Of a stretch of 64,000 nt of DNA, positions 23,582-36,500 are shown piece by piece (positions within the stretch are counted from its first letter, which is position 1; each line of letters opens with the position of its first letter). Made by a program: the position numbers and the translations under genes. The DNA comes from Platycnemis pennipes. Taxonomy: Eukaryota; Arthropoda; Insecta; Odonata; Platycnemididae. The stretch spans positions 95,127,470-95,191,469 of the forward strand of contig OW121848.1 of assembly GCA_933228895.1 (NCBI GenBank). Direction: 5' to 3'. The notes under the pieces are model-generated. The model made no database searches, was not told the DNA's origin, and worked only from the letters and a program-made list of their open reading frames with translations.

Positions 23582-26500
23582 CACCCAAGAAGATATTATG
23601 CAGTTGAAACACCAAAAAATCACTATAAAAAATCCTCTTCACTATGCTTTTTATCATTGCTGTTCCTTTATGAACACAGGGCAATAAAAAATGTTTGTGA
23701 TTTCAAAGTAACAAATGCAGGAAATAATTGAAATTTTTTTGGCATTGCCATCAGATGATTATTATATCAGTTCTTGAGCATTTCAATGGATAATTTCATA
23801 CATTGATGGTAAAAAATACTCTCTGAGGTATTAGTATAATGTAGCTCATATAAACTGGTAAAATACCTATACTACCATACAAAAAATTGTTTTACTGGGA
23901 AAATTATATAAGTACCTAATTTGGATATTTGCTCATATATCATAAGGTATCCATATAAAATGAATGTTATACAATAGAAATTAGGTAATAATTACACATT
24001 ATCACCAGCAAACACTGGGCCCCTGAAATTCAACAGCAACTGAGAAGTCATCACATCTCATTTTACTTTCAATTGTAAGAAAAAAGTCATACTTCCCTTC
24101 ATTCCTTTCCTACATTTCCTTACACATTCTTCTCACAATATTCCAACCCAACAATAAATACATTCTTGGAAAATCTCCCTCAAAAATACAACTCACTTAT
24201 ATATGACATTAAGTGAGTACATATATATCATTCCCTCCTTTAACAATCTTCATAATAACTTGTTAGACCTTACCTATCATAATTATTTAAAAGTAGTAGC
24301 TTTTTTGGTAACATCACACCACAGGTAACCTCACCGCAAACGAATCCTTATATTTTGCATCATAACGCTAACTATTTACATGACACACCTCAATGAATTG
24401 TACATAACCTACATCTTGAGGGACATGATCATATTTGATTATTTGATATGTGAAGAATTTTATAAGCTCAAACTAACTTTCAGGGTGAGCCTATTTTGAA
24501 ATAATAACTGCAGCAGTTGCAACCAATGATAGACAATAAAATATATTAGAATAGAATACTGTGAAAATAGAATAAAAGAGGGGACAGTTCTATAACATCT
24601 GGTTAAACATTTTTCAGGTTTGAAAACAACTATAGATACACACTTTTTCCATTAATATTCAGGCTAGCCAACCATCTGTGTGGTTTACTTTTAATAACCA
24701 CATTAGTTGGCAACCATTGCAGTAACTAAATTGTTCGCATCAACCAACAGCTAAAATTAACCAGACTTTGCAAAATCAGGCCCTGGTGTTTTAGTCATCT
24801 TTCTGTGGTACTTGTTAAATACTTTGGTAGTAATAATTAACTTACTTTGGACAATCTTATGCAAGTCCTGATGCTGAACTGCCTTTCAAAGTTTGGAACA
24901 TAAAAAGTATCTTGGAACATTAAAATTCTCTTCCATTATAATAAGCTTCTTGAAAAGGAAGATGCAACTAAAGATGTCCAATGCAATATGGTAGTATGTT
25001 CAGCCTTAAAATTCTCCAATTGCACTTTAATTGAAGAGCTATTTCAAAATAGGAAACTCTCCAAAAATCACTCAGTATACTATCATATATGAATGAGGCC
25101 ACTTATAACAAGGAAACAGGAGTGTAACCTATTAGAGGGAAAATTCAATGATTATTCTTTGTCTATTAATGAATGAACAAGTTTTACAGCAGATGAAACA
25201 AGTAACAGCCTCCATATACCCTAAATTACTGCACAGAAAGTATGTTCTTCCCAGATCAACCGTCAATTTTCATTGCCATGACTACCATTGCAGTTCATAA
25301 ATATATCAAACTTAACCCTAGGTTGAAAATTAAGCAGTTTATAATAACAAGAAAAATACCTTAGGGAAAGGAAAAATATTAATTCTGAGTAATTACTTGT
25401 GAAATATCCTCATCATTGATATAAGTAGGATTTTAATACTAATATCTTGCCATTACTAGGTATTTCAACTGACAACTATTCCCAAATTTATTTGCAAAAA
25501 ATTTTCCAATTTTTCCATACTTCTCAGCTTGCTGCAACCCTGATTTGCAAAAATGAAAGGAGTTTAAAGTTTAAAATCTGTGCAGATGCTTCGATAACCT
25601 GGTGGAAAAAGAGAAAATTTCATGTGACTATAATTATATCCAATTCACCTCCTCGTAAGTTCACTAGTACACTTGCTTTCTTATAATAATGATTCATTCA
25701 TGAGGGAATAAGAGTTCTTCAAATCAATGCATGATAAATTTTCCTCGACTGCAATCATATGTTGAACCATAACTGCAGGTGTTGTAGCTAATCAACTCAT
25801 TATATATACTAAAGATGTATGCATAAAACAGTGGATACTCACGTTTTAATAGGACATTTCAATTTTACAATAGACTTTGCATCCAGTATGCAGTATCACT
25901 CTTGTGATCAGATTCTGACCAGATTTTGCAGATGATGCAATCACAATCGTCATTTTTATAACGTTCTCAAACATTCTTAGAAAAAGACATTCATCACTGA
26001 ATGAGCAGAATGTATAAAGACCCTGAGAATGAATATACACTGGTTCAGGAAAAGAGAGAGAGAGCTTACACATGAGTCATTTAACTGTTAGCACTGTTTA
26101 AGTGCATGTAGCCCACCCACATGATAAATTATTTACATAAATATTTACAAATTGGGACTTTCAGACTTTTAGCACATACTCTTTACAAAATTGTATAGAA
26201 CTAGAAAATGGTTAATAGCAGTCACATGTCAATGCAGAACTTGAAAAAATTCAGTATTTGTAAAGTGCTTTTTCAGGAAATATAACAGTGTGACAGTTAA
26301 GATCACAGCTCACTTAAGGTTGGACTCTTCACCTAATCTAGGAGATGACTACAGAGAAACTTTTGCAACAAGGTGACTTCTCAAAAATGTTCACTATATT
26401 GACTCAAAAAAGTCTCTTACCTTTGCTTTGTGGTTAATGAAAATAGTCATCCTTCTAGCATCCTCACTCCACTATCATGTAATTTGAATAAAACATCTTT

Positions 26501-26624
26501 CCAGCCATATGAAGTGTTCAAGTTTAGCTGAGAACCTTTTCATAAGTATGTGTTCCAAACATTCATTAAATATGCTGCTATAGCACAGAACAATTGACCA
26601 AAATATAACATATACAATCATTGG

Positions 26625-27568
26625 TCAGACATCAACAGATGCCATTCTCAGGGCTACCGCATCCTCCTCAGAGAATGATCGTGGGAATGGCCTGAATGCA
26701 GACCTTTCCATGGCCATTCCTTCACCTGAACCTATACCACAGTTTTCAGGTACTAAACGTCCTATGTTGTGAGACTGTGGCCACCCACACTGTCGTCGAT
26801 GAGGGCACATGGGTCCCGAGTGCCGGCCCGGGATGTCGTCTTCCTCCATGCCATCACCGTCAGGCTCCTCCCGAACATACGCACACTGCCTCCTGAGGGG
26901 ACCACGACGGGGTGTCTCATAGCGAGCATCTGGAGCTATGTGACCAGAGGGGTGTCCAAAACGAAACGAATCATCCCTCATCCCAGTCCGATGGCACTCT
27001 GAGTCTGAGTTTGGCATGGGCCCACCTCGAAGGAATGCTTCACTAGGAGACGGAACCAAAGGTGACGATGCAACTCCACCACCACCACCATAGTACCCTG
27101 AGGAGGACAAATCACCATCATCTGTGGACCCTTCTCCAGTGGTGGTGGCCCTGCCGGTCTCCCCATCTTCTGAGGTCCCTCTCCCATCATCCTCATCACC
27201 CGAGTTGTACTGCTGGCGCTCTTCACGGCCACCATTGCAAGATGAAACGTCAGCAAAGTACAGCTCTGATTCCACATTGCCGTGACGCTGTGTCCTTTTC
27301 CCCTCCCATTCACCCCCTGCAACATCCCTCACTTCTCGCCGACCCCTGAGGGACATCCTGGGATCCATTGGTGCCTGGTGCACTTCCTCCCCCTCCTCCG
27401 TAATGCCCTCCCTCAGACATGTCCCCTCACCCTGCCAACGCTCCTCCTCTTCCAGCGGAGGTTTCTCTCTGTGGTGATGATGGTGATGCCTGTGAAGGTG
27501 CTTGTGTGGATGCCTGTGGTGCCCATGGCGCCTTCCAGCCTCACTATTACTCCTCATGCCTCGAAATT
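26625..27568 (-). CDS. FAM189-like gene, last coding exon (His-rich and acidic tail, stop)
   Basis: The acceptor is TTTCTTTCACCAG before 27568 (reverse strand) and TAA/TGA-type termination is at 26625-26627. It enters needing one base (G) and encodes FRGMRSNSEAGRRHG, a His-rich cluster with six consecutive His, acidic Glu-rich and Ser/Gly-rich low-complexity stretches, and ends FSEEDAVALRMASVDV. It is cytoplasmic if the topology is as in FAM189. A 310-codon frame starting at Met 27557 lies within it; that Met is internal. Confidence 0.85.
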
Positions 27569-30500
27569 CTGGTGAAAGAAATATTAATAGAAATATAAAA
27601 AACCAAAATGACTGTTATTAAGACCACAAGACTCCTCTTTAGTTTTAGATAAATGCCACAAGAACTTAAGGCAGAGTAAGACTACAGCACACTTTTGCCT
27701 TGACATGAGAACATACCAGAACATTAGGCTGCTGTCATCAGAAAAAGCTATTAAAACAAGTAATTATGCCTGATGCATACATCATCATAGCCAATCATCA
27801 ATCCTAATATTGGTTTCATTCAGCTCTACACTAGATTCTTGTATAGTCTACCCACTAAATGCAGACATATTTCTTCTACTTACGATTGTTCATTATTAAC
27901 CAAATTTATTATTCATATGAGGACCATAATGCTGTCTCCTTTGGGGTGATCGAGTTGTGATCCCAAGTGATATCCAAGACAGAGTGTTAAGGTATGTTCA
28001 TGAGGGACATCCAGGTATTGTTAGAGCAAAAATGTTATGCAGAGAGTGTATTTGGTGGCCTGATCCATAAGATCATTGGGTCAGAGTGCACATTGATTTG
28101 TTTGAATTAAAGGGAAAGAAATATTTAATTTTAGAAGATGGTTATAGCAAGTGGGTTCATGTGTGGATGATGTCCAGAGGCACTGATGCTACTCAGGTCA
28201 TGAATAAGTTGGAAGAGGCTTTAGTGCTTTTTGAGCCACCTGCTATGTTCATGAGTGATAATGGCCCTCCCTTTAATTCCCAGGAATTTATTAGGTGGTG
28301 TATAGAAAAGTCCATTTTAGCTAAAAGAGTTCCCTTTTATAGGCCACTAAGATTCAAAGATATTGCACCAAACTATTATTTAGACTGAAATTGTAAAACT
28401 GTTAATGAGTGTTTTTTTGTTTGTAACTTGAACATTCTCCCCCAGGGAGAGTGTTCTGTATTCAAATAACATGTTGGATACAACACTAGCGCTGTATATT
28501 AGCCAACAGTTTTATCTCTGGAAATTAGCCAATGGTTGTTTTTACCGCCCTGTTTTTGGCGGGCTTTTCCGGGCATCTTTGGTGAACAAGATGTGGACAT
28601 GTGTGTAACCGGCTAAAAGAAATAAATCCAGTAAACAACACTATGGTTATCTCTAAACCCACAGGATCCCTATATGAATAAATTACAACAATAACCTTTG
28701 CTGAAGAATTATTATTCTTTATATTTATGCATTATATATTCTAAAACCATTGCAATTTCAGAAATACAGTTGAGCATCTTTAATCCGGCACAGTCGGGAC
28801 CGGAGTGATGCCGGATTAGGGATTTTGCCGGACTATGGGTCACGCAACCCATGGCAACTGGTCTATTTCTGACGTCCGAGATGTTTTCATTGAAAGGAGT
28901 CAATTATTTATAACAAAATATATTGCTTTGCCATTTAATGAACATTATTGTAAAAAGAATTACTGAGAATAATCAGAAGAAATGGTTTCTTAATACACAA
29001 AGTTATTGTTTAAAATTATCGAAGTTGCAGAGTGAGTGAAAATAACGGAATCTAAGCATTGTACATATAGCTGCACATGTCAAAGTTTCATATTGTTATT
29101 GAAAAAGGGTATAAAATTTGATATTTCTTATGCTGTGCTTTGCGTAACATAATTTCCTACCGTGCTCGATTTGTTATCAGCTGATTCAGCGTGATGCCAA
29201 TGCGTGGGTGTCGTGTGCGTACGGCCGCCCATCACTACGTCGCCGCGGGCGACCGGACTGGATTATTCTTTAAAGACCATCATCAATAGTAGTCTTCCTT
29301 CAACAATATCAGGCTGATCATCGTCATCCCCACTCGGATTTATTGTTATTAATTACCATTTCAATGATTTCATCATCTATGATATGTTGTGTGGTGAGAA
29401 TATCGTGGCCGCCAACTATCCTTTCGTCTAAATTTACCAATTCCATTTCCTTTAATTCAGGGTTATGGATGATTTTTGCAAACTCCATCATCATATTTTT
29501 ATCCTCAGAAACATGACATTTTTTTAAATCCCCAATTATTTCGTCTATATCAAACCTTAAAGCAGTCCACAATTTAAACCACGCGTGTTTTCAGAATTGA
29601 CGGTGAAATGCTATTGTCTGCACGTGAAATTTCCCAAATCACGTCTTTTGGATTGATCACGTCTATTTCTAAAAGAGTTTATCCTGCTCCATTAGCATTT
29701 GGCCAGAAATACTAACTAAGCCCTTCACTTCAACGCAATCGAAACCAGGCTATCTAAATCAGCACTTAAATCTTCTTTCATAGTTTTTCTCTCTGTTATC
29801 TACTTCTTCGTGTCACTTTAACAGTAAAATTTTTATGATTTTTCTCTTTCAGCTTCTTAATGTGCTATACTGTTGAAGATCCCACGTAGTATGTTTCAGT
29901 CAAACGCTTTACTGATGCAACGGCGTCAAGCTTTTTCACAACTTGCACTTTTTCTGCGATGGTTAACGTTTTGTGCTGTTGCCACAACTGTATGGATGAG
30001 ACATGTTTTACGTGAAATATAAGAATATAACCAATAATTTTATCATATTACGTCTAGTGGTCAATCAAAAATGCGTGTGCCTTTGAAAGTGGTTGATCTG
30101 TAAATTAGTCATATTCCATCTCGGCGATGTCGTCAAATTTATATGGTTACTTCAAGTTCCAGAATAATTCCAGTGTAGGCGAAGTACCAGATATTAATAT
30201 GTTTAAATTATTCTGATTCTCGAAATGGGAAAATTAACGTTAAGAATGGTATCTCGGTATTAATATAAGAATAATATCTCGGCAGGTTATGAAGCAATGT
30301 TCTGGTTAAAAATGTTTCGGCGTTTTCCACTGAGTACCAGATAGTTGGTCATGGCAAAACTGCCGGATTATAGGTGCTCCCGGATTAAGGGTGCTCAACT
30401 GTACAATGATTTCTGATTTCATAGGAGGCTATGAGGAAAAATTCAAATTCTAACTATAGATTACTTGCCCCTTAACCTCAAAAGAAACTTCACTAAGACA

Positions 30501-33500
30501 AAAAAAGCCTCACACTAGGTTAGATAAAATTATGATAAAACTTAAATAACTTCTTTGGAATGACTGACTCCTAAAAATTTTAAGTTTCCATTGATCTCAA
30601 CTCTTTCTGCACACTGATACCATTCCAAAGCAGAAATAAAGCCAAAAATTACAAACACATTGGGCAGCATATCCAATCTCATTTACCCCTGCGCTTCTCA
30701 GAATTAGAGTAAAAGAATTTAATACAATGAAAGACTACAATAAATAAAATCAAAATAACTGAAAAAATAACCAATCTTTCTCATTGCTTCAATGAACGTT
30801 GCTGACAACCTCCTCATTCTGGCTTACATTCATACACACGATAAAGAACAAGAAACATCTTTCTGCCAATAGCAAATTCAAAAAGTTTAGATTCTTGCTG
30901 TAAAATGGATTAAATGATTATCACACATTACCTAGACGGGAAGTTGGCTGAGGGTAGGGAGGTGGTGGTCCCCATAGGTAGGTGTATGGTGGCATATTGG
31001 ATATATGTAAATCATCAAGTGCAGAAACACCAAGTGCAACAGCATCAGCTGACAGAGATGGCACCAGGGCTGGTCGGTTGGCAGCTCTGGTTCTGGGACA
31101 GTGTGGATGCCCAATGGGTGAAGTAGATGCTCTTGTAGAAGAACTGGGAGGTGAGGGTGGTCTCAGCTCATTAGCTGTTTGAGAAGTTTTCATGCCGTGG
31201 CATGGCTCATTCCCTGCACCAAAGCCATACTGACTATCTGGACTGAATTGGTGGGATGAGCGTTCATTATCCTGTGGTCCTGACTCACTATGAACAAAAG
31301 CAAAAGAAAATTACATAGATACCATAACACCAGAATATAACACTATAGAAATGACAATGAAATAAAAACTATTAAAAGTTGTACTGAAAAGATTCTTTTC
31401 AAATCAAATTGAGGTTTAAGGAGCAGAGTGAAAATATGCTGCTATGCTCTAAAAATGTGAGGTTTAATCCACAAGAGAGAAATTAATTTTAAAAATATTG
31501 AATCTTTTGAAGCTTTGTATTGTAAGTACTTTTTAACCTTTTCACTCTCACAGCATTGAAAATTTTCTCTCTCAAAAAAACAGCTAAATAAGGAAAAGAT
31601 CAAGTCTACGTTTAAAAATATTTTTTTCGTAAATTTATGCATATGAATCTTCTGAGATCGACTGGCATAAAATAAATTAAGGAAAGTAAAGTTCATCAAA
31701 CATAGTATGTTTAGAGCTATGATACTCATAAATAATCTACCATATAATAATTCCACTGTGCTACTCACATTCCTTAAAAACTTAGTGATTACAAATGACG
31801 TGGCTTCCTTTACAAACTATTCTACAAACTGTTCACAACTTTATGCAGTAGGTACCTCCAATCATTATTTGCCAAATCTGCTTTACCCTTATTAATTACT
31901 TCCATAGTATCTTTCATAACTTTTATAGATGTAAAGTGAAAATTTTTAATTTTATCAGTAAAGTTCATTTAAAATTTATATAATTGTTATTCTGGTTTCC
32001 ATATTAACAAGAAGTTTCAGTATTATATTCATTTAGCAACTTAAAAACAACTTCTTCAATGGTTGGCCACAAAATGGGAATGCCTAGGTAAAAATCACAC
32101 AGACATTTTCCCAGTTTCACTTTTGGGCGATTATATGAGTTTTGTATTCCTGGACTTGTTTAGGAACCTATATATAAATAACATCGAATCATTAGCAATT
32201 CCAATGACTCAATGATTCTTAGCAGATATATGCAAGTGTCAAGAACATAACCACCTAATTTTCCTTCATCCTCTTTAGCAATCAAGAACAGGTGTTTTGA
32301 TGTCAACACAAACTGTGTTGAGATTAAGGATTTGTCAGGAACAAAAACAATTCTAGATTAGGATAGGCCACATTTAATCAACAGCATGGGAACAATCTCA
32401 ACATGAAAGTGATTTTAGAGGAAAGCAAAGTCGAAAAGGATTATATTGGATCATCAACATTATGATTGGAATTCGACGCAGCTGTAAGGGACCTTCGGAT
32501 GGATAAGGCTTCTGGAATTGATGATATCCCCACTGAACTAATAAAAAAGGCAGGAGAGAAGAAATTAATTCATCTCTACAAAACAATCTGCGACAGGTAC
32601 TCAACAGGAGAAATACCCAGGGACTTTGAGAAAAACATCATATTTCCTATTCCCAAAAAGAAGAAGGCGGAGAAATGCAAACATTTAAGGACTATAAGCC
32701 TGACAACGCATGCATCGAAGATATTGACAAGGATAATCTAGAAAAGGATAGAACTATAGAAGAATAGAAAAGCAGAGGAGTTCCTGGATGAAGATCAATT
32801 TGGATTCAGGAAAAGTAAGGGTACCAGAGAAGCAATATTGGCCCTTAGGCTGCTAAAAGAGAAGAGAATGGAGAAGAACAAACCAACCTTTGTTGCATTT
32901 GTGGATTTAGAGAAGGCTTTTGACAACGTGGATTGGAATTTAATGCTTGGAATTCTGAAAGGAATTGGAGTGTCGTACAATGACTGAAGAATTATCCACG
33001 GTTTGTATAAAAACCAAGTATCTGTGATAAAATCTGGACCCTGCTCTGAAGAAGCAAGAATAAGGAAAGGAGTGAGACAAGGCTGTCCACTGTCTCCCGT
33101 AATTATAATGTTTACATTGAGAGAGCCATCAATGAAGTCAAGGAGAAGTGTTCTGGAGTGAACATCCACGGAGAAACAATCAGCATGCTACAATTCGCTG
33201 ATGACATAGCTCTCATAGCAGAGACAGAAGGATCTGAATAAGATGCTAACAACTACGGAAAGGAAAATGGCCATACATCAGCTGAAGATCAATAAGAAGA
33301 AAACTAAGATATTGGAGTGCAGCAAGAGAGAGGAGGCCAAAACCAACATTACACTGGGAAAAGAGAAACTGGAAGAGGTGAAAGAGTTCTGCTACCGGGG
33401 AAGCAGAGTAACCAACGATGGACGAAGCAAGAAAGAAATAGTGAGCAGAATAGCCCAGGCAAAGAGGGCATTCTATCAAAAGAAGAATCTACTTACAGCT

Positions 33501-36500
33501 GGAAATACAAGCTTAGAAGTAAGGAAGCAATTCATCAGAATGTGCATCTGAAGCATGTTTCTATACGACAGTGAGGCATGGACAATGACAGCAGTAGAGG
33601 AGAAAAGGATGAAAGAATCCAAAATATGGTGCTACCGAAGAATGAGAAAGATTAAATGGATCAACTGAGTGACAACTGAAGTCCTAAGAAGAGTAGGAGA
33701 AAAGAGAAATCTGCTGAAAACTATAAAAAGAAGATGGGACAACTTAATCGGCCATATCTTAAGACACGATGGGCTGATGAAGACAATCGTCGAAGGAAAA
33801 GTGAACAGGAAGAATGAAAAGGCAGGCCTCGTATGAGTTACATAGAACAGGTCGTAAAGGATGTGAAAGAGAGGGAATACGTTAATATGAAGAGGTTGGC
33901 CAATAGAAGAGTCGAGTGGAGGGCTGCGTCAAACCAATCCTATGATTGTTGACCCATGATGATCAGGCCAATGTAAGAAGTCAATGAGAAGTTTCTTAGG
34001 AAATGTACAACCTGTACCTGAATTTAGGATTAAGCTTAAAATCGTTTTCTTACAATCATGGGGTATGAATGAAAGAAGAAAGTCTTGTACTCTGATAGAT
34101 GCAAAATTGCTCAAAAAGTTCTTGAAACCATAATAATAATTGTTTCATATTAGGTTAAACTATTTCTGAGACGGAGGGGTGATTGAATAACCCTCGCTAC
34201 CTGTTACTAAAAAAATCACGTCCTCCCTACTTGGGGTCTCTTTTGACCCCATCGTGAATTTTAATTATTTTAAGTGATAATATTATTCCAATGACTCATC
34301 TTCATTCGTATTTTAATTAAATACATTTCAGCTAAATTAACAGAAAAATACCACAGTATAATATGCATTGCATAATTTAGAAAAAAATATTATAATTTTT
34401 TAGATGGCACTCATTGGTCTTGAATAATGAGGATTAAATACCTAAATACATATTTAAGTACATAGTTTAAATATCTGAATACAATATAATATTTAAAATA
34501 TTTAAACATTTGCAGCATAGTGCCAACACGTGATGACCAATTACAAAATTTCATGACTCAAAAGAATTGTGCCAAATTTTTAATCTGAAATCTCCATCTA
34601 CACACTCACTAATGTCACATTGCAGACGCTTTTTGTTGAACATGATCACCTTACACGTATCTGTTACAAGCATTAGAAAGATTATTGGTTGTTTGTCTCT
34701 CTTACGAGGGCAAATGGAACATCTGCCACCCATTTTCTGGACACAATTTCTCGGTCATTTACTAGCAGAATACCGCCAATCCCAGCAATTTCGATTGCAG
34801 TCCGAAATCTATTTTTTTGGCATCCGGTTTTTCCTACTCGGCGATGAATTTCAGGTGCTAACATTTCTTTTGCTGATTCTAAAAGGAATCGCAGCCTAGA
34901 ATTTTTTTTCCGCGGAAAGAGGGGTATTTTCTCGAATATATGTGGTATGTATTTATACCTGCAAGATCTACGATAACAAAAAAAATAGCCAATGGCCATT
35001 TTCTAGTCCCTCTTTTTACAGAATAATTTGATCTACAGTATGCACACCGAATTTTGCACAGTTGTAATACGATATCACTTCCCGTTTATTCTTTTCAGGG
35101 CAACAAATTTCAAATACCTTATGTATAGCAGACCATAAAAATCGGCATCCTACCTGATGATATTCCTGGATAATATTTTTTCCAGTCGACTTTGGTTCTA
35201 TAGCATCCCATTTTATTTTTCCTTCCTCACTCCCCGTGGATCGTCTTCTTTGAAACATACACCTTGGATTTCCTCATGAAGCTCGTCCTCCTCATGGTCC
35301 CTTATTTCCACCTCCCTGTTGCCTGCCTCTGCTTTACTTCCATCACTCTCATTTTGAATGTTTTCTTCATCGTTAATCTTTCAATTCTAATAAATCGTTA
35401 ACGGCTTTGTTCTCGCTGTATCCAGGAGCAAATTTGACTCTAAAGACTGCCATAATCAGTTATTGTTCTTGCATGACCGCCAATAATTCCCCATCGGGAT
35501 CCCCAGTGCGGGATGTACGCTTGAGCGAGGAAAGATGTGACTTCTACAGTCGTCGGAGGAGTGACGACGAGTGACGATTGTCAGCGTAAAAGCCTAGCTC
35601 GTATCATATGTCAAATACTACGAAGTCAAATACAAGTGGAGAAAACAGTGACTGGTATTTCTGACTTATTGCTGATTACAAAGAAAGCACAGCATTGATG
35701 ACTCTGTTGAAGAGCTCTGCGAAGATAACAGTTAGATTAGAAGTTGGAGAGCAATAATGGCTTCAAAAATCGTCGGAGGAGCAACCACAAGTTACTAATT
35801 CTCTCTATATCAGCTAAGCTCGTTACAGAGGACAAAAATTACGAAGTCAAAAAACGTTGACTGTAGCTGATTACAAAGAAAACACACTGTTGACGACGAA
35901 TACGCTGTCTGCAGATAATAGTTGGATTAGAAGCTGCAGAACAATTTGAAATCATAGTACGCTAGCAATCACTTAGCAGTATTCAGCTTCTGTTATGTGA
36001 TGGGGTGAGGTGAATGTGATCGACTTATTATGCGTTAGTCTCCAAGTTCACCCATTTGGAAACTGCTGACATTTAATAGATTTTGCAATTGAATAGCTAA
36101 GCCTCTATTTGATTCACTAAGTTGTAACGTTGATACGACTGTGTATATTACCGGAATATCTATCTTGGTGTCACATGCGAGGGAAATACATCCATAGCTC
36201 AACAATTTCTTCTCTTCTAATATTTTTAACACTCAGTGCATTGCTCATTTTATCACATAAAATGCTAATATCCTTTCCTTTCATGACAAAGTCATGACAA
36301 AAGTTATTATTTATTCAATTATTTCTAAAGGAAAATGTAAATTCATCTCCTTGTACTAAAATACGATCGGGTATATTTTAGTTCCACATACCCTACCTGG
36401 GGTCAATCTTGACCCCAAGCAAGAAATTATTTTGTTTAAGGCTTATTGTCAGAAATATTTAAAAAATGTAAAATGGAGTCGATACAAAAGTGTTTTATCG

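Larger units (their letters stand above)
18756..26624. other. Intergenic region between the convergent genes, including 3' UTR of the minus-strand gene
   Basis: No protein domain was recognised. The 3' UTR of the minus-strand gene must begin at 26624 and run leftwards, but its end could not be fixed because several AT-rich hexamer-like sites occur. A possible SINE head is at 19205-19275 and an imperfect 38-bp inverted repeat at 23467-23581. Several stretches (about 19800-20400 and 22570-22990) look like old repeats but could not be assigned. Confidence 0.5.

Noticed and set aside
27062..27575. Forward-strand frames of 95-97 codons over the last exon of the minus-strand gene
   Set aside because: They are complements of the His- and Pro-coding repeats of a real minus-strand exon.
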